A stretch of DNA of 64,000 bases. It comes from Atrina japonica. Its lineage: Eukaryota; Mollusca; Bivalvia; Pterioida; Pinnidae. Both the position numbers and the translations under genes were made by a program. This document shows positions 25,004 to 36,200 of the stretch, piece after piece. The notes under the pieces are model-generated. The model saw only the letters and a list, made by a program, of their open reading frames with translations, had not been told where the DNA came from and ran no database searches. The stretch spans positions 1 through 64,000 of the forward strand of contig BROG01000141.1 of assembly GCA_030159075.1 (NCBI GenBank), read 5' to 3'. How positions within the stretch are numbered: the stretch's first letter is position 1; every line of letters begins with the position of its first letter.

Positions 25004-28000
25004 GCATCAATTATTTAGCTATAAAATTTCACTTTCATTAAAATTCACACTCTCGTATAAAAGAATTCAAATGGTGAAAATTCAACAGGTACGAAAATTT
25101 CCATGTTTACTGTATATCATAAAATATGCAAATGTAAATTTCGGTTTTCTTACCCAATCAGGTTTAAAATGAACATTACAGAGATGCAAAAAATAAATGG
25201 AGACCTACCTGGTTTTTCATCAGGGATAAAATAATTCCAAATCGCCGCAAAGATTTTACTAAAAATACCTGAGACTGAACTAAGTAAGTCCAGTATTAAT
25301 TGCATCCTAAGAAACCATGTTCACCTTTGCTAAGTGACCACACTACATGTAAGTACTGGAGGAAGACCAACTTCTATCATCTTCAGGGGAAAATGTCAAA
25401 ACCATAAAATCTATTGCATCTATGTAATGCATTGAGACCAAAACCAAATTACTAATGTATCCCTATTGTTGACAAATATGAGTTGTGTTACATTGCTAGA
25501 TTTTCAGTACAAAATATACTAGTCTTAAAAGCATTAGTCACTTAATATATCAAAATTTTGGTTTGGTTTAAAATTCTGTAAAATTGGAAATTTATAAAAA
25601 TGTTTTAAAATTGGATCAATCTTTTTGAGAAAAAATGAGAAATCAATATTTTAAAGTATTTTGTCCATAAATATCATGCATGCTTCAACCCGGTTTCAAA
25701 GCTGTTAGAAGAGCAACAAATTTTGAGATTGTAAACATGAGGTCCCAAATCGGGAACTGTGCCTCCTCATACCACACAACCCCCCATTCATTTAATATCT
25801 GTTGTTCTTGAAAAAATCCCCCCCCCCCCCAAATGTCTTTTCCTGTAGCCAAGATTTCAAGTACAACACATTAAATGAATAATCATACATACAAGGGGAG
25901 ATTAGAAAATTCATAAAAATGACCTGCTGGTCGACATCAAAGTAAAAGTCACGGTGTCAAAAAGTCCAGAATCACAAGAACCCTCACTGCATTTCATGCA
26001 TGCTCAACCTAAACTTGGTAATCAAACCAAAGATGTTAGAGAGTCAAAAACATAATTCTACAAAATTAAGAATCATAGAATGATTCAAAGCTACAAGAGA
26101 ACAGATACATGTGCCAGACCATTAAGACAAAACTTGGCCCACTGTTTGGCCAGATTTTTAAATCAGCACAGTGGAGGAGAAGAATTTCAAAGAGGGATAC
26201 CTTGAACTGTGCCCCCTCATGACCACATAAAACCTTTCACTTGCTTATTCAAGTATCAAAAAAGTTCTAGTCTGAATACAGTAGTTAACTCATTATGACA
26301 CAAAAAGTCCCCCCATTGTATTTTTTCAGGGGCTGATGTCTTGTTCCTGTAGAAGTTTCCAGGTGAGCCAAAATATTTCAAGTACTAACTGGAACAAAAG
26401 AAGGATATATATATGGGGTGATTAAATGAAATGCTATCTATAGTAAATAAACAAGCTTATGTAAATGTAACTCAGCACTAAGAATAAGAGTCAAGGTCAT
26501 TGTCTAAAATTACTTTCGGCTGTTAGTCTACAAAAATTCATAATAAAAATTTTAATGACAAAGTCTCAAATAGATGTTGTTACTACACAGAAATGTTATT
26601 TTCGATATACCCCACAGTTTAAAGTGATAAAAAAGTCACGGTAAATGTACAAAATGTATGCTTACTTATGTTAGGGCAGAAGGCGGAACATTTTTCAGGT
26701 ATACAGTATTGCAAAATATGTAAACAGAAAAGTTCCCTCACTGAATGATTGTGTGTCAGCTTTTCCAAGACCAGCAAAAACTGAGCCTAAGAAAATGAGT
26801 TGAAAAATTAGCAACTAGAATTTTCTCACCTAAAACTTGGCAGTGTACATCGTCCATGACATATAAGTGCACCGGTTAAAATTCCTGGCATCTATGATAA
26901 TAAAAGCAGACATAAAATCTTTAAAAAACAAGTAACAAACGTAAAAAGATGTCAAAAACATTATATCTTGTTGACCGAAGTCGATTTCTACAAGTAAATT
27001 AATATAAGTACATTTGATAAGATAAATGAATCATAGAATACAAGTTATGGGAACAGTAATCAAAGTCTCCTAAAATCATACAGAGATTCATGTCAACTAG
27101 GGCGACAATGACAAACATGTGCGAACATAGAGCCATCGCTATTTTACTGATTCTACATGCTATGTATTTTAATAAATTTTTCTTAAAATTTCTTTATGGT
27201 CCACAATTACATCCCTCCGACGGTTCGATGTAGATCGATAATCAGATAGTCCGACGGTTGATAACGGTCCGATAGTCCGATTTTTGATACTTTTGGTACA
27301 TTTTTTTACCTTTTGACTTGACCTTTGACCTTTTTTTCAGTTCATTATAGAAAATCAGCGTAGGAGCAGGGGGCGGCCCCCACTTTTTCTGACCAAATTT
27401 TTTTTAATAAATCATTACATTTTCAAATTGAATGAGGGAATTTCGCGCCTCTGCTACCGCTCGGGCAAAATAATTTCTACAAATTATTTTTCCCTCCATT
27501 CATTGAATTTCCCCACCCTAGAGGTGTTTGTGTCCACATTTTCGAAACCTATAGAGCCGAGTTTCTAAATTAAAAGTCTACCATAAATAAAAGCTCTGCA
27601 AAAAGATTAATATAAACTTGATGTAGAGAAAACTTTAAGTACCTTCATTGCTTACTTTCAAGTCTAGAGGACTAGAACATCGAATTTGAACTTTTTTCGC
27701 TGATTCAAACTTCTTTTGAAAAGGGTAACCGTTGCGTTCTGGAGGCCTACTAGACCTAAGTCAGATAAAAAAAAAAAAAGATGTGACGATACGGTCAAAG
27801 TTAAACTCATTCAACTGACGCCCTGTTAAAGACACATTTAGACTGGTGATAATCGTTCCCCTAAAAGTTGATGGTTAAAGACATGAAGAGTCCATTGGCG
27901 AATGAATTTTTCTTAATTTTTGGTATAAAAAAGGCAGAAAATGAAATTTCAAAAAAATTTGCGCCTCGCTCCGTTACTAGACACAGACAGAACTTTGACA

Positions 28001-31000
28001 TTCTTTTATTTTTCTAACAACTGCATAAGTATAAATGTCATTTTTCAGAAAAGCATGGAAACGATTTCTAAAAAAAAATTGCCCGCCCCCCTTTGGTTCA
28101 GGCTATGAGCAAAAATGCTTTTTTGTGGTGTTGTATGATATATATAGATCAATATAGTAATATCTAAACTAGGAAACAAAAGCAGATATTTCTCATTTAC
28201 TATATGCTGCCGGGGGTATTCATGTTCCACAAACACATCTTGTTTGATGACTATTCTTTTCACCATGCTTTTTGAAATCATGTTTTTTTTTTGGTATTTC
28301 GGACATAGTCTACATTGTAGCAAGTATATAAATGAACATACCGGGTGTTCTGTTATTTTAAAAGCATGTCGGCGGCATTTTAATTTGTCTGAAAGGCTCA
28401 GCACTAAGAATTGTCTTTGAGATAGCGGTGTCTAAAAGTAGTCATTATGAAAAAAAAGCGGCATAATTTCTATAATGTCGATGCTTTATATAAATAATCC
28501 TATTATCATAAGTTAACCACCGCTTACGTTGTAAAAAAAGGGAAAGTCTTGGTAAATAATGGATATCGGTCAACTCAATGCGTCTTCGGAATGTTGGGTT
28601 GGTGCATAATAAAGATTTAAATTAAATCGGTTAATGACAGAGACAATACGCTTCGAGAAGCCGAAGCCAATCAAATGAAAGAAACTATCAAAGACGACCC
28701 AACGAAGCCAATTAAGAGGGACAATGAAGTTATTGAAGGTTGCATATTACGAAGATGATGACCTGGCCTGATCCAGAGATCCGTTTTTTGCTACGAACAG
28801 AATGTTCGACGATGTTATTTCCTTGTCTTCTTTTTTACATCATGATACCCATCAGTTGCCTTTTACAAGGACAGTAGGTGAACATTTAAAATTAGCCCAC
28901 ATCCGCTTTTGTAAATACATGGGCAGACTTACATTTGCTTGGTCCTTGATATCCCTTACCGAATCCAACACTTAAAATCCAAAGTCTATCTGGTAGAACA
29001 TATCGCAAATCGTGTGCGACTTTGCTTTACTTGAAACTGAATTTTGCTTTCATTTTCACAATACGCAGAGCCGTAAAATCCAAGGGTTAAAAATGACGAA
29101 AAAATTAAACACGTAAAATGATGTGAACATTTTTGCTGGTCCTGACACCTTATACGGAAATTACAGTACTTCCAAAATATGTAAACACCACAGAATGGAA
29201 TGTGTTCAATAGAGACAAGGTGCACCTAGTCGAAGGATGAATGAAATTGTGTTAGACATAGACGCAGCTTTTTACAGCAGTGCCTTACACGGTGGTCCGA
29301 CGTTTAAATTTCCCTGGGACGACCAACATGCCAAAACGAGAAGGCAAAAATATACATTGAGTATAACAAATTATTTAATGAAATTTTTACGTTCAAAAGT
29401 TTTATTTCTATTAACTGTACATGGAATAGTTTTACTACACCACAAATAGGGGTTGATTTCCTATATAATACAAGAAAGTGATAATAATAGGTATACGTTG
29501 AGTGCACCATAAAAAACGAAAACAAAAACTGTGTACAAATAGTACATCAAAGTGTATTTCTAAATATTACATCTCAACTGAGGTACACTGTAAACTGTCG
29601 TCATGATTGTCTAAGGGACAAGGTTTAAAGATGGTAAATCTGCAGTTCCATGTATAGCGAATTAAATTTTTCATAACACGAGCATCCAATTAAATACCAT
29701 TGCTAAAATCGCGAAAACTGTTAACTGCACCCAAACTTCAGTGAACTTCAAGTCATTTGCATTTAATAAGAGGAATGAGGAACTCTGGGTAGGGATTGAT
29801 ATATTCTTACGTACGGAGGCTTTTTGGGCTGCATCTATGTTTTATAATTTTAATTAATAAATTAATTTTGTTATAACAAACTATAAAAAAAACTTAATAC
29901 AACCAATGTGCGGGCCCAAGAGGCAGTTTGATGAAGTTGGCTGTGAAATTGGGCTTTAAAAATTTCAAGCTGGTATTGGCATAGGGGATTGGTTATTTAC
30001 AAATTCCCAGCTGCAAATTCCCAGCCAGTGTGAATTAGGTGTTCAAATCTGGATTTGAATACCCAATAGATATATTGGGTTGTAGCTGGGTATTTTAAAT
30101 AACATATATTTTGAAAAAATATCTTGTAATAAAATTAAGTCTACATCAAATACTTAGGCCCCTACGTTGACTTGTCAGATTAAAGTCAGTGCCGACCCAG
30201 GACGGTCACTTTATACATCAATGATACGGGTAGCGCAAAAAATGTAATATGGAAAAATAAAAACGATTTATTGCAAGATACAAGTGAACAAGCGTTGGGT
30301 GTAAATATAATTTGGATCTTTACATCTAAAAGATAAGCAAAAAATTACCCTGAGGGCAGCCGGGACATACAAGTGGCGGGGCACATTAAACTGCAGTACA
30401 ACAATGCCAAAGAAATATACTGAATAAATGGAATAAGCCATTGCCCCTGAAGTGTTTACTATTAACTCTGCCATGTAAAACAACTGATGTGCACTCGTAT
30501 GGCCAAAACAGTTAGACTTACGACTTTTATGATGTTGACATAATTTTGTGAATAGTAATATGAGAAATCGTTGATGTCTCTTAGAAAAAAGATGTCCTCA
30601 AAATGCCGCTATTTCGGCTCAAAATTAATAACATCTTTCTCTATTTGTTATTCGACATAATCACAAAAAGTAAAATGGTAACTCGATGGCAGAAATTAGA
30701 ACTTTTGTGTGTTGAACCCATTTAAACTTGCTAAAATTCCACTTAGGGTACGACATACCATGACAAATGACTCGCAATTTGCATCTTTTTTTTATTTATC
30801 CCGATTTTCCGACTTTGCTTACTGGCGAACATAGGGGGTAATTTCTCCAGATTTCAAAAGATGTTGGTTATACTTCGCCATCTACATGCGAGTTAACCGA
30901 ATGTACATGCAACTTATAAATTATGTCAACAGCAACATGCTGTAAGTTGCTTGACAAGTAAGTTTGTTTAACATTTATTTGCATGAATAAGAATGTCATT

Positions 31001-33200
31001 GTCATAAAACAAATTTGCTTTTGTTTTCTTAATTTTATCTTGGTCAACATCATTGGGAAAAACTTTAACTTAAGTTGATGGCAGAAAAATAGGATTCATG
31101 AATTTGACGTAACTACTGCTTGAAGTTGAGTAAAAAAAATAGTTCTGAGAATAGTTCGAAGCTGGAAATTAACATGTGGCAAATTTTGCCTATTTTTCAC
31201 TTTCTAATTTATTAGAAGTTGATTCTCAGATCATACATGTGATTCCAAGCACATCCAATAATTTAACAGAAGCTACCCGCGGGTTTATGGCTGAAATATA
31301 CGTGGGATTTTTGCTATTTGATTTCGAACTGCCACGTCGATAATCATCGTCTTTTATGACTGTCGTCTTTTCGACGCTAATTATTGTCCCGTAGATGGGG
31401 CAAACGAAAAAAGAAGAATTTCGGGCGACAAAAAATAAAGATGTCCAGTGAAATACAAACCATGTAGCGTCAGTAAAAAATAACCCTGGCTAGTCGCTCT
31501 GCAAGTTTTCAGAACTTGCGGCCATATACCAATGAAATCAAGGTTGTCGAAACAAAGAAGAGTGTCACCACGCATAACGACAAATGTAATAAAAATTCAA
31601 TATCAGAGAATTATTTTTAGGGGAAAAAAAGTTTATGTTGATTTAAGAACAAATGGGTTTAACCCAATAAGATGGCTTTTAAAAAAACAAACGTTAATAC
31701 CGTCAAATATGTGACTTTTTGTTCATTTATCCAAGCCATGAGTAAATCGGACTATAGGACTATCAGACCGTCAGAAGTCACCAACTTTACTTAATATTCA
31801 AGTTTTTAAAATCTTTGTAATTGTCTGAGAATATTGTCCACAAGAATTAATGTTTTCCTTGGTGTATAGACGACCTTTTGTCGAATAGAGTTAATGCAAC
31901 AATAGAACAACTATGGACGTATGAAAGCATCATTTTTATACTGGAGTGATGTAGAGGGGCGAACGAAAAGAAGAAGAAAAACAAGAAGTGTGTCAAATCT
32001 GCTAGGCTCTGCAATCTTCATCTGTAATACTAGAATGTTATTATATCATCACACAATGTGGATTAAGAACAAAATATTAACAATGAAAAAACTTAAAAGA
32101 ATGCAGTATAGTACATTGTTTTTTACTATCCAATAATTCCTTGTCTGCGTTAATGAAAATAGGTGCAGAAAGTTTTTTGATTACAATCGAATTGTAATCT
32201 TGTTTATACAAAATTATAGTTTCAGTTTGTATTATTGTCTGCGAGAAAATTGTGGCACAATATTTGATTACCACACTCAACAGTTTGTATTTTCAGATTT
32301 TATGTCATATGGTGGCGGAGAGTTTTTAGTGGTGAAGGAGAGAACTCCAGTTGCAATGTACACGCAAAGAGACCACCAGCCAATCACAAGTAAACTGGCA
32401 CATTTTACAACGTGGAAGTTCCGGTGGGACGGGAATCTGTGCTGACTAGACATGAGAGAAAACATTAGTTTAAAAGCCTGATATTTGAACCACTAATTTT
32501 CTTTTGTGGCCCCCTTCAACACAATTTAAAATATATATATAAATGTACATGTAGGTATATAGCAGAAATAGCTACAGTAGGTATGGTTGTCAGGTAAATA
32601 CAGTTCCTTTTTATCAATACATTTCATGAAGAAGTCAGTAAAACATGTATGTTTTATAGAAACATTCTGCATTCAGTCGAAGTCCTTTCATTGGGTATCT
32701 CTCCAATAAGCCTAATAGCATTGCATATTTGGTGTTTCATAGGCAATGTTTGTTTTCTATGCAAAAGAAGGACAATATGAAAATATAAACAAAAATTATT
32801 TATAATTATTTTTTTTATTAATGTTCTATATCACTCCAAGAATTTTTCACTTATATGGAGATGTGATCTGCTTTAGGTGAAGTGCTACAAATTTTTGCTT
32901 GTGCTATGGACTGATGCCATTATGCGGTGAGGGTTCTTTTACATACCATGGGACCTCAGTTTAGAGTCTTATCTGAAAGACCCAAGACTTTCACCTCATA
33001 TGTCAAGCACTTGGATAAGAAACAGTAACTAAATGTACCATTTTTAAAATTCTCTGTGACTCTATTCCAGGAATTTAACCCAGGATTCCGCTTGCGAACC
33101 AACTAATCTACTACTAGACCACCGCAAGCAGTATATTAATAAACAGACAGACAGACAGACAGTACGACAGACAGACAGACAGAAGGACAGACAGACAGAC

Positions 33201-33254
<54 letters not shown>

Positions 33255-36200
33255 TCAGTGAAGCAAATAAATAATGTTTTTCAGACAACTGAAGCAATTC
33301 ATATTTTAGCACTGTCCATCATCTGGATACTTTTGACACTTTCCCTGATCAATCAGTTCTGATGTACTTAAATCTATAATCCTCATATCAATAAGATGCA
33401 GTGAAGTAGCCTGTTCTTTTGCAATACATATTGTCTTAATTACTTCAGCATGATGCTAATATTGACATCCTCTTATCCATCACTTAGTGGTGCTGGGTAG
33501 AGGTCACCTACTTGTCTTTATCTTCTAGACTTGACTCATCAAACCCTTAAGTCACACTTGGACCTGCACATTTCAAAGAATCGTTAAGTCCATTGTCAGA
33601 ATTCAAGGGTGCACAATTTAGAATACAAATGCTATAATAATTTTACATGCAATATGAACTTGTTCCCTCCTGAATTATGGCTATAGACCATACTATCTAT
33701 TGATCTTGGTGAGTTATAATGGATAAACCAAGGTTTAACAGTAATGATACAAACTTATACATGCACCCAACAGACCAATGTGAATCTTTAATTGTCTAGC
33801 ATTATCTTTACCCTACCACATAGTCTTATCTATACCCCTGATGTCTAGCATTATCTTCACCCTACCACGTCCTATCTACACCCCTGATGTCTAGCATTAT
33901 CTTCACCCTACCACTTACGTCTTATCTACACCCCTGATGTCTAGCAATATCTAAACCCTACCACATAGTCTTATCTATACCCCTGATGTCTAGCATTATC
34001 TACACCCTACCACGTCCTATCTACACCCCTGATGTCTAGCATTATCTTCACCCTACCACTTACGTCTTATCTACACCCCTGATGTCTAGCATTATCTACA
34101 CCCTACCACATCCTATCTACACCCCTGATGTCTAGCATTATCTTCACCCTACCACTTACGTCTTATCTACACCCCTGATGTCTAGCATTATCTACACCCT
34201 ACCACGTCCTATCTACACCCCTGATGTCTAGCATTATCTTCACCCTACCACTTACGTCTTATCTACACCCCTGATGTCTAGCATTATCTACACCCTACCA
34301 CGTCCTATCTACACCCCTGATGTCTAGCATTATCTTCACCCTACCACTTAGTCTTATCTACACCCCTGATGTCTAGCAATATCTAAACCCTACCACAGAG
34401 TCCTATCTATACCCCTGATGTCTAGCAATATCTAAACCCTACCACAGAGTCCTATCTATACCCCTGATGCCTAGCAATATCTAAACCCTACCACAGAGTC
34501 CTATCTACACCCCTGATGTCTAGCAATATCTTCACCCTACCACATAGTCTTATCTATACCCCTGATGTCTAGCATTATCTTCACCCTACCACTTACGTCT
34601 TATCTACACCCCTGATGTCTAGCAATATCTTCACCCTACCACAGAGTCCTATCTACACCCCTGATGTCTAGCATTATCTTCACCCTACCACTTACGTCTT
34701 ATCTACACCCCTGATGTCTAGCAATATCTTCACCCTACCACATAGTCCTATCTACACCCCTGATATCTAGCATTATCTACACCCTACCACATAGTCTTAT
34801 CTATACCCCCTGATGTCTAGCATTATCTTCACCCTACCACATAGTCCTATCTACACCCCTGATGTCTAGCATTATCTTCACCCTACCACTTAGTCTTATC
34901 TACACCCCTGATGTCTAGCAATATCTTCACCCTACCACATAGTCTTATCTATACCCCTGATGTCTAGCATTATCTTCACCCTACCACTTACGTCTTATCT
35001 ACACCCCTGATGTCTAGCAATATCTTCACCCTACCACAGAGTCCTATCTACACCCCTGATGTCTAGCATTATCTTCACCCTACCACATAGTCCTATCTAC
35101 ACCCCTGATGTCTAGCAATATCTTCACCCTACCACATAGTCTTATCTATACCCCTGATGTCTAGCATTATCTTCACCCTACCACATAGTCCTATCTACAC
35201 CCCTGATGTCTAGCATTATCTTCACCCTACCACTTAGTCTTATCTACACCCCTGATGTCTAGCAATATCTTCACCCTACCACAGAGTCCTATCTACACCC
35301 CTGATGTCTAGCATTATCTTCACCCTACCACATAGTCCTATCTACACCCCTGATGTCTAGCATTATCTTCACCCTACCACTTAGTCTTATCTACACCCCT
35401 GATGTCTAGCAATATCTAAACCCTACCACAGAGTCCTATCTACACCCCTGATGTCTAGCATTATCTTCACCCTACCACATAGTCCTATCTACACCCCTGA
35501 TGTCTAGCATTATCTTCATCCTACCACATAGTCCTATCTACACCCCTGATGTCTAGCATTATCTTCACCCTACCACATACTCCTATCTACACCCCTGATG
35601 TCTAGCATTATCTTCACCCTACCACTTAGTCTTATCTACACCCCTGATGTCTAGCAATATCTTCACCCTACCACAGAGTCCTATCTACACCCCTGATGTC
35701 TAGCATTATCTTTCACCCTACCACATAGTCCTATCTACACCCCCTGATGTCTAGCATTATCTTCACCCTACCACATAGTCCTATCTACACCCCTGATGTC
35801 TAGCAATATCTTCACCCTACCACATAGTCTTATCTATACCCCTGATGTCTAGCATTATCTACACCCTACCACATCCTATCTACACCCCTGATGTCTAGCA
35901 TTATCTACACCCTACCACGTAGTCCTATCTACACCCCTGATGTCTAGCATTATCTTCACACTATCACGTAGTCCTATCTACATCCCTTGATGTTAAGCAT
36001 TATCTACACTCTACCACAGTCTTATCTACACTCTTGATGTCTAGCAATATCTACACCCTACCACATAGTCCTATCTATACTCCTGATGTCTAGCATTATC
36101 TACATTCTACCACAGTCTTATCTACACCCCTGATGCCTAGCATTATCTTCACACTATCACGTAGTCCTATCTACACCCCTTGATGTAATGCATTATCTAC

